Shown here: positions 1 to 10,266 of the stretch, in pieces
Layout of the letters: each line of letters starts with the position of its first letter
How positions within the stretch are numbered: position 1 is the stretch's first letter
NCBI GenBank assembly: GCA_013396635.1
Contig: WBMW01005039.1
Location: 62,001-126,000, forward strand
Length of the DNA stretch: 64,000 nucleotides
Reading direction: 5' to 3'
DNA from: Penelope pileata
Lineage: Eukaryota > Chordata > Aves > Galliformes > Cracidae
Notes under the pieces: generated by a model
What the model was told of the DNA's origin: nothing
Database searches by the model: none
Seen by the model: the letters and a program-made list of their open reading frames with translations, nothing else
Program-made: the position numbers and the translations under genes

Positions 1-1552
1 TATTTCTGCTCTTCATTCACTTCTCTGCTGCTGTGTTATCGCCAGCAATCCAAGCCCCACCAGCTCACTGCCCACTCGTACTGCCCAGCACACAAGTAGC
101 AGCCACGTTGTCACTGGCTGCAGGACAGATTTCCTCAAAGCATCTCGCATGATTTACGCTCCTTCACAAATGAGTTGACAGCAAGAGCAAGTCAGATTAT
201 CTCCTCTAACTGCCTGTGTAACACAAGCCAGTAAGCATCACTCTGCTGCCTCTGAAGGAGTCCATTAGCCTTATGTACTGACCTAATTCGGCAAATTAAA
301 CATATTCTTAACTCAGAGTATGTGGTTACAGCTGCTAAAGATGAGGAGATGTATTTCCAGCCCTGGCTAAATCACATCCCCAGGATCTCAATTGTTTTGA
401 CTGTACAGCTGATGCATACGGCAGGCTTGTAGTTCATTTCTAGTACATGAGAATCAAGATCCTAACAACAGGGAAAACTTTGTGGTGTACAGCATAGGAC
501 TAAAAGCACGGAAGGAGAGCAGTTAGTACAAGAAGAAAACACGCACTGAATGGAAGGAGGCCACTAAGCAGAATAAATCAGATAGTGTGTAATTCCTATT
601 GAGCATATCCCTCTCAGTTTTCTGTGTAGTACACAGGCAAAGAGCTATGTCACTGCTAAATAAACACATAAAACCAGATTTTAGCAGATTTTGCACTGTG
701 TTATAGACATGTGAGATGGTGATCTGCTATTCAGGGATCAAAAGCTAAATGTAATTTACGGGATTACATTAGATTTTATGTAAAATAAGAAGTGTTCTGA
801 GTCCTATAATAAAATGCTTAACATTCGTGGAGGTTTTGGAAACTTACTAATGGGCTTCATGCAGAAAAATGTTTCTTAAATGAGCAGTGTGTACAATGAA
901 CCCAGATTTGCTTCTGCATTATAGTTAATTACTCCCCAAGGGTCTCTAAACCTCATATTTAGGAAGGAGTTTTTCACTATGTGCACAGAAATTTTGCAGC
1001 TGCACATGAAGATGAATTAGCAAGTAGTCATTAGACCATTTATTTTTCCAACTTCTCCAGTCTAAAATAAACTCTCCAGAAAATTTCAAAATACTTGAGT
1101 ATGTATTTTTTTCAGAACACATCTATCACTTTTAAGTTGTGAACAAAATATTCTTTTTTTTCAAATACTCTCCCACAGTGAAGGGGGCACAGGCCAGTTA
1201 GTGGCACCCGAGTGAGCTTTGTTGTGCAGGACAACCCCAGTAAAGCCAGTGGGAAATTCTGGGTCTCCAGAAACTCGCTCTCTTTGGCCCTGTGATTTGT
1301 GGGCACTCTGATATGTCACACTCATGTTTTGGAAGATGAACAGAACATTCATGTCCAAACTTGAGGAAACAGTCAGGGCTGTGGGATGTTAAGCCTTGGT
1401 CTTACTTCTTCCTTCCTAAGCATGAGGTTGTGGAGAAGGCAGTACCACCACCACTCTCACCCGCGGTGTGGATAAGTGTGATGCTCCCAACATAGCTGGG
1501 GCTGGCAAGGAAACATAAGGAGATACTTTAAATCTTAATAAAACATAAACGG
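1..1552. other. Single-copy noncoding sequence, no gene seen
   Basis: AT-leaning unique sequence with no recognisable exon, RNA gene or mobile element. Open frames here are at most about 65 codons and resemble nothing I know. It ends where a CR1 3' fragment begins. Confidence 0.6.
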
Positions 1553-1702
1553 ATGTCCCCTCCCTGGAAGTATTCAAGGCCAGGCTGGATGGGGCTTTGG
1601 GCAACCTGGTCTAGTGGGAGGTGTCCTTGCCCATAGCACGGGGGTTGGAACAAGATGATCTCTAAGGTCCCTTCCAACCTGAACCATTCTATGATTCTAT
1701 GA
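1553..1702 (+). mobile_element. CR1 LINE 3'-end fragment, first copy
   Basis: The text reads as the end of an avian CR1 non-LTR retrotransposon. A segment beginning CCCTCCCTGGAAGTATTCAA is followed by the GGTTGGAACAAGATGATC motif, then TCCCTTCCAACCT, and ends in the paired ATTCTATGATTCTATGA tail that marks the CR1 3' end. The element is 5'-truncated, as almost all CR1 copies are, and carries no coding sequence. It stops at a single N at 1703. Its last 103 bases (1600-1702) recur exactly at 1885-1987, so the two are probably one genomic element written twice by the assembly. Confidence 0.93.
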
Positions 1703-1884
1703 NGAATTAAATTATTATAATAATATATTATAATATATGCATATAATATATTATTATAGTACAATAATATATATATTATAGATATAATATATAATATTAT
1801 ATAATGAGGGTTTTCAAAAGTGGTACAGGTTTTATCCAAGACTGCAATGGTTAAAATAAATAAGTAATGATTTAAAAAAAAAAN
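1703..1884. other. Misplaced assembly block between two single Ns
   Basis: One N at 1703 and one at 1884 bracket 180 bases (1704-1883) of AT-rich sequence ending in poly(A). The same 180 bases occur without mismatch or gap at 2390-2569, a constant offset of 686. The block also splits a CR1 tail whose two flanking copies are identical. Isolated Ns, perfect identity and a poly(A) boundary together suggest a gap-filling or contig-placement error rather than a real duplication. Confidence 0.88.
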
Positions 1885-1988
1885 GGCAACCTGGTCTAGT
1901 GGGAGGTGTCCTTGCCCATAGCACGGGGGTTGGAACAAGATGATCTCTAAGGTCCCTTCCAACCTGAACCATTCTATGATTCTATGAT
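1885..1988 (+). mobile_element. CR1 3' tail, duplicated copy
   Basis: Bases 1885-1987 repeat 1600-1702 exactly (offset 285), ending in the same ATTCTATGATTCTATGA tail and then continuing into unique sequence. An old CR1 pair would not be expected to share 103 identical bases starting abruptly at an N, so this is most simply the other side of the same element. Confidence 0.9.
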
Positions 1989-2239
1989 TAAATGCAAGAT
2001 AAGATTCCTGAATTAAAAAAGTCTAACGTTACAGATGCTCAGGACTACACTCTGAATGACCAGTAGGGTCGTTCTGTCTTGCATTTTGCAAATGCATTTT
2101 CAGAAATAATTTCTTCCAGGGACGATGCTGCTTCAGAGCATGACTTTAATATATAGGTACTAAGGAGTTTAAAATCAACAGGCAGAATCACCACTTGCTT
2201 GTTCATCAGTTTTATTATTAAAATAATAACAAATCATTG

Positions 2240-2295
2240 GAAGTTGGACTAGATGATCTTTAAAGGTCCCTTCCAACCCTAAGGATTCTATGATT
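2240..2295 (+). mobile_element. Short CR1 3' tail
   Basis: The terminal CR1 motif is visible: GTTGGACTAGATGATCTTTA, then GGTCCCTTCCAACCCTAAGG and ATTCTATGAT. Only about 55 bases remain, so it is a severely 5'-truncated copy. It lies between the two copies of the AT-rich block and differs in sequence from the CR1 at 1553-1702, so it is an independent insertion. Confidence 0.85.
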
Positions 2296-2389
2296 ACTAA
2301 AAATAAAACATATGCTATTTGGCAACTAATGTACTGTTGTAAAGCATGGGGTTCCAAAATTATAGTAGTCACCATATAGAATTTGCTTT

Positions 2390-2574
2390 GAATTAAATTA
2401 TTATAATAATATATTATAATATATGCATATAATATATTATTATAGTACAATAATATATATATTATAGATATAATATATAATATTATATAATGAGGGTTTT
2501 CAAAAGTGGTACAGGTTTTATCCAAGACTGCAATGGTTAAAATAAATAAGTAATGATTTAAAAAAAAAAAAAAA
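2390..2574. repeat. AT-rich imperfect palindrome plus poly(A), authentic copy
   Basis: A stretch built almost only of A and T, with TATATGCATATA at its centre and TATTATAATA-type words on both sides, forms an imperfect inverted repeat over roughly 2395-2490. It is followed by unique sequence and a run of 15 As (2560-2574). The copy at 1704-1883 has only the first 10 As and stops at an N, so this downstream copy, joined to unique sequence on both sides, is the one I take as genuine. The low complexity probably caused the assembly trouble. Confidence 0.8.
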
Positions 2575-4691
2575 GCCCTTAAATCAATAGGGGAAGTATT
2601 TTGCCTATATTCATTTAGACTAATGATTCATGGAAATTTGACTACAGCAATGCTGAAGATAGAGCTCCACCTTCAGAATTAACCACCTTATTGTTCTGCT
2701 AGTACATTCTCTCTATATTTTTTCTTACATGGACTCTGGCTTGAAGTCATTAATTTTCCTTTTCACAGCACCACTTAGTCTCCACAAGTTAAAACTTTAT
2801 GACTAATTCCATCAGCTACAGTCTTCTAAGCACATTGCTGTACCAGAAAAATAATTCACATTTTATTCATGAATTCTGTATGTATCTAAAGATAATCTCC
2901 ATAATTTCAAAAAAAAAAAAAAAATCTGTGCCTACCACACATTTTTCCAATAGCTAACACGAAAGCCCATATGTTAGATTTTGTGGTCAATCATCAATTT
3001 CAGTTCAATCTACTACTGACAGTCCTTAAGATGATAATTTAAATATTTGCCAAAGCTGAATTCTCGTCTTGCATTTTGATGGAGGTGAAAAGCAAGCAAT
3101 TTGAGCAGGGTTTTTTCTTTCTGTCTTTGAGTCAAGTTCGGAATAAACTGAAGCTAGAAAACCATTCTTGTTTCCCTTCTATCAAAACCACATGAATTAT
3201 TTAAAGCATCAGTTGAACATGCTGAAGCTTCCAGATACTCCAGAACATTGAGTCAAAAGGAAACCAAAGCTACACAGGTTCATTAAGTCTGTACTGGTAG
3301 GGCGCTGGGGGGTTCACACACCTTTGGGAGTGTTTACCACTAGATACTCTTGCTAAAAAGAAAAACAGGAAAGAAAAAAACCACTTTTTTTGGAATGAAA
3401 ACAATTCTTTTTCCTTTGAATTAAATGCATTCATCTTTAGCTGTTTTACCCTTCAAAGCTCAGAATATTTTTCTGCTACTGAAAATCAGCTGCCTGCTGA
3501 GAAACTTGAGGCATTCACCATCCCCCAGCCAGGGTCCGGCCTCTCAGAGAGACCATGGAGCTCCTGAGCTCCCATAAATCGTTTATGATCAAACTCTCCG
3601 GGAGTCAGAGCTTGAATGTTAACAATATGCACTGGAAATTGGGTAAGGAGTCAGGGATGGCCATTTAACCTAAAAAAAAGAACCAGCAGTCTCACGTGGA
3701 CTCAGAGAGGAGAATAATATGTACATTAGTTCACGGCATTTTGAGATTAAAAAAACAAAGTACTTAATGACTGGAAGTCACCAAATCCCTCCTCACAAGG
3801 AAAATAACATTGCTGAGCGGTTCATCAAAGGTACAAAGGACATATGTAACCAAAATACATTTTTTTCTCCTAAAACAACCAGTAGTATGCAATTCCCTGA
3901 GCCCCATCCATGTTTCATTGGTAGGTAGATCAAAGTCCACAAACTGTTAAAGACGAAACATATTTTAAACCAAAAGTTTTTGTTCAGCCTTGGCTTTGAT
4001 GGTAGATCTCCATAAAGTTAAAAATAAATCTGAAGTTGATTAAACCGAACCGCAAGTGCTGCAATTTTTGACAGGAAAACAGTTGCAGAGAGCTCACAGT
4101 TATGTGAGACAGAGTCAGCTGATGTAAATTGTTATAGCTCCGCAAAGACCTTTACAAAACGACAAATAACTTTAAATGATACAAGAAGATACACAGTTTA
4201 GGCTCCAGAAGGTAGATTTAAGGCTTCATTCTTCACCTTTAATTCCATATTTCCCACTACTTACATCTTTACCTATTTATTTTTTTAAAGTAGTGCTAAA
4301 CTCATTTCAATTTTTCAGTGCAACAGAGTTCTGTTTGTTAGGCACTTGCAACTAATCTTTCTCCTTTTTGTAGCAGTACAACATGCAAAACTGTTTCCCT
4401 GCAGATCTATTTATAAATGGTATATGAGAGTGCAGCGAGTCCAACAGAGACCATCAGTGTGGTTGGGGCTGAAGCATACGAAATAATGGTTTTAGCTCAG
4501 CACTGGGATTGCTTCAGCCCAGAGAAAAGGCAGAGAACAGAGATGTATTCACTGCCTGTAGCTACTTATAGAGAAGATAGCAAGACTCTTCCAAGAGCTG
4601 CACAGTAAAATGAAATTATATTCAATATATAAGAAAAAAAAATAGATTAAAGAAAAACATCACAGTGAGTGTTGTTAGACCTGAGAATTGG
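2575..4691. other. Single-copy noncoding sequence
   Basis: AT-leaning unique sequence with a 16-base poly(A) run at 2909-2924. No exon, RNA gene or transposon was recognised. The longest open frames are about 60-70 codons and have no family resemblance. Confidence 0.55.
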
Positions 4692-4855
4692 GTCACAGAG
4701 AGGTTTTAGGATCTCCATTCTTGGACACAGCCAAAATGCAGCTGGGAATTATCTTCAAGACACCCAACCCAACTTTGAAGTTAGTCCTGTGTTAAGCACA
4801 GAGTTGAACTAGTGACCTCCAGGAGTTCACTTCCAGCCTAAATTATTCTACTGTT
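4692..4855 (+). mobile_element. Degenerate CR1 LINE 3' fragment
   Basis: The segment follows the CR1 3' region in order. GGATCTCCATTCTTGG corresponds to the usual 'rgtctccatccttgg' box. A decayed middle follows, then GTTGAACTAGTGACCTCCAG and CTTCCAGCCTAAATTATTCTA, matching the terminal 'gttggactagatgacctccag...ccaacct...attcta' pattern with scattered substitutions. The divergence makes it clearly older than the copies at 1553 and 63451. No coding remnant remains. Confidence 0.8.
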
Positions 4856-7800
4856 GGATCAGGAATGTGCTTCCGAAGCAGAATTGTCCTAGCTGCTTAT
4901 GCTTGTGAGCTCCTATCTCAGGATACACACTCCATGCTGATACCTCCTCAAGCTCAGGATAAGACAAGAACCTCTCTTCCCTGTTTATTTCCCCAAGGTC
5001 AGAAATAAAACTGGGTGGCCAGGCTGTGACCACGAGGTGCCCCCATCTCTGTAACGGGGGAATGAGGACTCTGCAGCTGCAGCAACACGTGCCCCTGTCA
5101 CACGGAGGAGATGCAGGTAACGATGCTGTGTCCTCACCAGCTCCTCTGTGCCCAGCATCTCCAGCTGCTCGTAGGAGTCAGGGGAACCTACAGTTCAAGA
5201 ACCTTCTGAGAACTGGTAATGAGAGAGAGTACTTCTTTGTTTTATTTACTTGGTAGTGATAGGAAATCTTCCTGTCTTCTGAAAGTAATATTTGTGCAGA
5301 AGTAATATATTCTCATAATCATTCCAGTGGGAAAAGAAAATCAAAACCTAATGATTATTCTGCAGATACTCACTCCAAAACTAACTGAAGATGCAGTCCA
5401 AAGAAGTGTTTATGCCTAATTTTAAATGTTTAAATACTTTCCAAAGCCACTCTTGAACTAGGGATTGTGTTGCTCACACCCTGATTAGGATAGTGACTCT
5501 CTTTCCAAAGAAGTATCTGATATTATCTCTTCCATTTTGAAAGAAATTCTGAATTTTTTCCAATGGGTTGAGAGGAAAAATCAGTTTTTAAAACAAAACA
5601 TTTAATAAAACCTTAGGGAAACCTCCTCAAACACTGCTCTTGCCACTGTTTATTAATCCAACACAGAAAATAACGACTAAATTACTCGAGAACTGAAAAA
5701 AGAGTATTTCATGTTTTTCACAGCAAGAGGAAAATAGGTTTTCTTAGACACAAGTTCAAGTAATTATATTTTTTAGGGCAATAATAGTGAATCACTACCA
5801 TTCTGTCCAAACCCAAATAGCATTAATTTCCTTGTCCGTATCTTCCCTCATACTGAGTCAGGAAGGCATTCATTTCTTTCTGAGACATTTCAAGGAAATA
5901 CAAGTACACAGAAGACATCTTAATCTATCCTCCAGCAGTAAGACTGCATTCTTATTTTTCATTTTCCCTTGGTGGAAGAGCACCTGAAAACCTCACAAGG
6001 AGATGTAGACTCTCTGCCACTCCCTGTGGTGATAAATTTGCAGAAATACTACAACAGAATAAATCCGGGTCTCATCAAATACTGTCCTAATTTCGTGGAA
6101 TGTCTACAAAGTAGTTCTTCACATTCTCTATGTGCAGATACAATACCAAACGGGTTTTTTTTCCTTTCTGTTTTTCCCATTGTTATCTTTTTTTAAAAAA
6201 TAAATATGCCCCCAGTGGCTGAAATACATCTTTGCAAAACGACCAGATGAACATCCCTCAGTCTCCTACATAGGTATATTATTCAGTGGTGTATTTACTT
6301 GCCACGGTGCACGATTTTACCCTTGAGTTAAAATGAGGATTTTGCTTCCTTGTTATTGATAAATGAGTGAAAGCATTCAGTGCCAGCACTGAAAGGTCAA
6401 CACTTCCTATAGGCATTGTGTGTGATCAGCCCCAGACAGTATTTGCTCTGTGACAAATACATAAGGCAATCATTCTCTGTATGTATGTACATGTGGCAAT
6501 GCACATCTGAACCATACAGAAGCATTTTTTTTTTTTAAATAAAAGATCATGAAGTGATTTATTTTCAAATGATGTTTTTCAGGGAATTTCAGATTCAATA
6601 GAAATGAAACCAACAGCCTTAAGTTATTGTGTTTACTTTGCAGTAGTAATAGAGATTGCAGTCAATCTGGAGAGGAAGAACATGAGTATTCACAAGGCCA
6701 GAACTATGAGTCATGTCATGAATGAACACACACCATTAAATAAAACGTGCCCATTTTTAGAAGAATGGTGGTGACTCATCTATTACTTAATAAGGTCAAT
6801 TTCTTAATCAAGCAAGAATTCATTTGATGTTGCATTTGTATTTCTCTTTTCGCTCCAGCTTTGTAACACCATTCATCTTCTAACGAAGAAGCTGGGATTT
6901 ATTATGCAATGTCGTGGGGCACACCCTGCCCCACGTGCCATATATAATCCAAGGAGAATCTTTCATTTGCTTTTGCACGTGGGCCCCAGGCTCAGCCAGC
7001 CTGAACTGTGGTGCCAGTGTGCAGCCTGGTAAAGCCACCAAAACATTGCTGCCCATCATGGTGCTTCACATGGCTGAAATTGCTTCTCCCTCTAATTGAT
7101 TTTCCCAGGAAGTGCATAAGCCTGCAGAACCTTCTAATTCAAAATTCAGAGAGGTATTTATTTTAAATAGTAAGATGTTTAACAGAGGTCTCCTATCAAA
7201 TGCAGTAGTGCATTATTAATGTGTACCACTGTGTACCCCTCCTGCTGTCAGCACTGCCTGAGCTTCTTCAAGAAATCCCAGTATCAGATAAGCAAGGTAA
7301 AAACAAAGCAAAGGACATAGATAGCAAACAGGTTCCCTAACAAACTGGAAAACTGCTGGGGGCATTTACTATAACAATATAGCCACATACATTTTCACTT
7401 GATTTGATGAGTTTCTTGACTTATCTGTATCTTGTACATAACAGCATTTGAGGCAAGAACGTTTATGTAGCGGATGTTATTCATAGCAAAAACAGCCAGA
7501 GGACACCACTTCACGAACAATGCTCGCAGAGTGATGCAAACCTAGCTCTGCAGCATGCAGGCCTCTTAGCAAAGCTCATGTATTCCACGAAGTGGGACTC
7601 AGAGGGAGAGTACTTTTGTGCCTCTTGCTGTACATGACCAGGCCTCATACCTCAGGCACTGGAGCCTGGGGGTAATTTCAAATAGGATAATCTTAACTGA
7701 GCTCTGTACTCACTCTTGGAGAAGCAGATGGAAAAGCAAAGCTAGCTCTGCTCCTACCACTGCATCTTTTTGTTGAGACCTACAGAGATGTTTGCTGCCT

Positions 7801-8022
7801 TCCCCAGCAGAGCAGCAGCACATGATCCCATGATCTATCAGCTGTATTTCTCCTTTTCATGAGGTTTTACAGGCTCCCACGTGGCTATTTAAAGTATGAG
7901 GAATTCATTGGATCCTAGAAGTGTTAGAAGACAAAGACCAATAAAAGTTAAATAATTCTGTAATGAAATTTTAAAACAAAAGAAACACATGAAAACACCC
8001 AAAGAACACTGAATAAACACTC
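4856..8022. other. Single-copy noncoding sequence
   Basis: No gene or transposon recognised. A sub-block around 6690-6880 has two AP-1 consensus heptamers in opposite written forms (TGAGTCA 6707-6713, TGACTCA 6772-6778), an MEF2-like CCATTTTTAG between them and several AATTC/TTAAT words. It could be a regulatory element, but nothing proves this. Confidence 0.45.
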
Positions 8023-8077
8023 TTTTTTTTTTTTNNNNNNNNNNNNNNNNNNNNNNNNNNTTTTTTTTTTTTTTTTT
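8023..8077. other. 26-base assembly gap inside poly(T)
   Basis: Twelve Ts (8023-8034), then 26 Ns (8035-8060), then 17 Ts (8061-8077). The gap sits entirely within a homopolymer, so the missing sequence is probably more T, that is, a long poly(A) on the minus strand. True length is unknown. Any open frame read through here is an artefact. Confidence 0.95.
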
Positions 8078-8569
8078 GGTGAACTGTTCCATATGGACCT
8101 GAAAGGGGATGACTGACAGTACAGCTTCAGAAAGCCAGCACTTCTCTGATCTAAATATACCACAGATGGATATTTCGGTAAATCAGTAGTAAGAGAAACC
8201 CTAAAGACAAGAGTAGGTAGAAAAAATAACTCTTAATGAGAGGTAAAAAAAAAAAAAAAAAAAAGGACAAAGTACAACATCAGACAGAAACAGCAAAAAG
8301 AACTGGTCTGTGTGATGCCTTCATTTAAAGATCAAAAATGAACCACACATGAACTACACAATTATAAACCTCTTAGTTTGACTTTAACAACGCCAAAATT
8401 TCGGAACAGGTTTTTTCTTTTTTTTTCTTGTTTTTTTTTTTTAATTAAATGCATGAAGATATATGCAAAGTGCTATAAAATGCAATATGAGTCTCCCAGA
8501 TGTACTTTGTAAAGGTCTGACTTGACACCTTGGGATTTTGTTTATTCTTTGATACCCCATTTTCTAGGC
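8078..8569. repeat. Unique sequence with A20 run and T-rich tract
   Basis: A run of 20 As lies at 8245-8264 and an impure T tract, broken by a few C and G, at 8411-8442. Otherwise unique, AT-rich and without a recognisable gene. With the gapped poly(T) at 8023-8077, this makes three long homopolymer tracts in about 420 bases. Confidence 0.7.
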
Positions 8570-8574
8570 AAAAG

Positions 8575-9250
8575 AAGCAGCAGATCTAATTTACATGAAC
8601 TTCATTAAACCATTTGATATGGTGTCGCCAGGGAAATTACTAGGTATACTCCAGAGAAAAAGACTAACGGCATGAGCGTGAAACTGCCACAGAGATGAAA
8701 ATGGATTACGTTGAAAAACTGAGCACTGGATTGGAAGCAAGTTGATTGTAGAGATTGGCAAGGTTTGATCTTGATAGTCATTTCATTCTGATTTTGTTAA
8801 TGAGACCAGAACAAAACATCTAGTCTGGGAATTAAATATACTCATGATTCAAAACTGGGATGCATCACTCACATTGGGAAAGGGTGGAATATGGCACAGG
8901 AGAGGCTGGGTGACTGGAGGGCTGTACTAATCACGTAATTAACAATGAAATGTGATAATACAAACTATAAATAAATAACAATTTGTATATAAACTAGGAG
9001 TTTATCAGTAGGAAACAAAGAGAATTACTTCAGTGTCTGAGCCACAAATCAGCACAGAAGGGTCATGAAAGAGGCAAATATAATCTGATACATGCACACC
9101 AAGCAAGGGGTTGATTTCTTGTGAAGATAAGGAAGAATTGATGCCATTGGCACAAGACACTGCTAAATTCTAATATTTTTATTCTCTAATCTTCTGTATT
9201 CAAGAAAGATGATTCAAACAGGAGCAATGTCAGAGAGAAGCCTTCAGCAG
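8575..9250 (+). mobile_element. Ancient CR1 LINE, reverse-transcriptase remnant (5' part)
   Basis: The sequence aligns by eye to ORF2 of old amniote-type CR1 elements. Read from 8584, one frame gives ..LIYMNFIKPFDMVSPGKLL, the decayed form of the CR1 reverse-transcriptase motif DFSKAFD followed by VPHGKLL. Further on, CATGATTCAAAACTGGGA (near 8843) matches the ADDTKLG motif region, here decayed to HDSKLG. The stretches GAGCCACAAATCAGC, GGCAAATATAATCTG and GAAGAATTGATGCCATT (9040-9160) match the downstream part of ORF2, and TTCTAATCTTCTGTATTCAA (about 9185) matches the box 'ttctggtctcccatgttyaag'. Frames are broken and indels are common, so it is long dead. The element continues at 10216 after an interruption that includes a solo LTR. 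Confidence 0.72.
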
Positions 9251-9324
9251 TGAGTGTTCATGGGCAAGAGCATCCTGCCCACGAGCCAGCTCCAGGCAGC
9301 AGGCCACGCATGGATTGCACCACC

Positions 9325-10036
9325 TGTGTATTGGGTTTACATGGCAAGGTTCTGGTAGCAGGAGGGACTACAGCGGGGGCCTCTGTGACAAGAATCCAGG
9401 AGCTGCCCCATGCCAGATCTCCACGTGCAGCAGGTGGATGTAGGCTGGAGGAGGCCACAACCCATGGACAGCTCCCGCAGGAATAAGCCCCAGGCCAGAG
9501 CTGCAGCCTGTGAAGAGGAGCCCATGGGGAGTAGGAGGTCTGGGGGAGCTGCCACAGCTCCTGAAGAATGGACCCCATGGTATGGAGCCATATTGGAGCA
9601 ATGCTTGAAGAGCTGCAGCCTGTGGGAAGCCCACACAGGATCAGCTGGGGAAGGACAGCATCCATGGGAGTGACCCCACATTGAACAGGAGCAGAGCGAC
9701 CACGCAGGAGCAGCAGAGACAAAGTGTTGTGGACTGCCCACAGCCTCCATTCCCTGCACCACTCAGGAGGGGAAGTGGAAGAAGATAAATAGGGGGAAGA
9801 TGTTTTTAGTTTACTTCTAGCTTCTCAGTGCTGTAGTCTGTTAGCATTAGGCAGTAAATCGTATCAGTGTCCCTAAGCAGAGCCGGTGTTTCCTGTGACA
9901 GTAACTGGTGAGTGATCTCCCTGTCCTTACCTCAACCCATGAACTCTTTTTCAGTGTATATTCTCCTCCTGTCCTTTCGGGGAGAGAGAGAGAGCAGCAC
10001 GGTGGAGCTTAGCTAGCCATCACTGTGAAACCACCA
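9325..10036 (+). mobile_element. Solo LTR, avian ERVL-like endogenous retrovirus
   Basis: This stretch of about 710 bases is more GC-rich than its surroundings. It starts TGTGTATTGGGTTTACATGG and runs through the conserved CGACCACGCAGGAGCAGC and GAGACAAAGTGTTGTGGACT boxes. Next come GTGACAGTAACTGGTGAGTG and ATCTCCCTGTCCTTACCTC, and it ends near GTGAAACCACCA. I recognise this order as an avian LTR family usually grouped with ERVL-type elements; the exact family name needs a repeat search. No gag, pol or env sequence is visible on either side, so it is a solo LTR left by recombination. If it spans 9325-10033, the flanking pentamers are ccacc and ccacg, a possible 5-bp target duplication with one mismatch; the exact 3' end is uncertain by a few bases. 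The open frames here of up to about 154 codons reflect GC content, not genes. Confidence 0.82.
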
Positions 10037-10215
10037 CGGCCCCCAAGATGCTTTAAGTTGGGTAAGCACCAGGGATTGCTGTGCTTTGCAGCCACGGGCA
10101 TGCAGACCAGCACCAGCACATGCCCAGGAGCTCAGAGGCTGGGGAAAGTGAGCATGGCTGGGCTGCATTCATCCACAGGGAGAGTAGAACAAAAGGGTAG
10201 TCTTGGGTGAAAAAC

Positions 10216-10266
10216 ATAAAAGGCTCAGCTTGTTTAACCTAGTCAAACTGAGTGCAGAAGGGGGAC
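10216..10266 (+). mobile_element. Ancient CR1 LINE, continuation after the LTR
   Basis: GGCTCAGCTTGTTTAACCTA followed by CAAACTGAGTGCAGAAGGGG matches the CR1 box 'gagctyggcttgtttagcctarccaaaagaaggctgagggg'. In the intact element that box lies only some tens of bases after the point reached at 9250. Same strand and collinear order argue that it is the same CR1 copy. The unassigned pieces 9251-9324 and 10037-10215 are longer than the missing CR1 sequence, so there may be a further insertion or strong decay. Confidence 0.6.

Noticed and set aside
1528..1962. Minus-strand open frame of 144 codons
   Set aside because: It runs through two Ns, a duplicated CR1 tail and the misplaced AT-rich block, so it is an artefact.
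7889..8163. Minus-strand frames crossing the N gap
   Set aside because: They are lysine runs from poly(T) plus unknown bases, not coding sequence.
9258..9762. Overlapping minus-strand frames of 154 and 141 codons
   Set aside because: They lie mostly antisense within the solo LTR and owe their length to its GC content. No retroviral protein motif is present in them.
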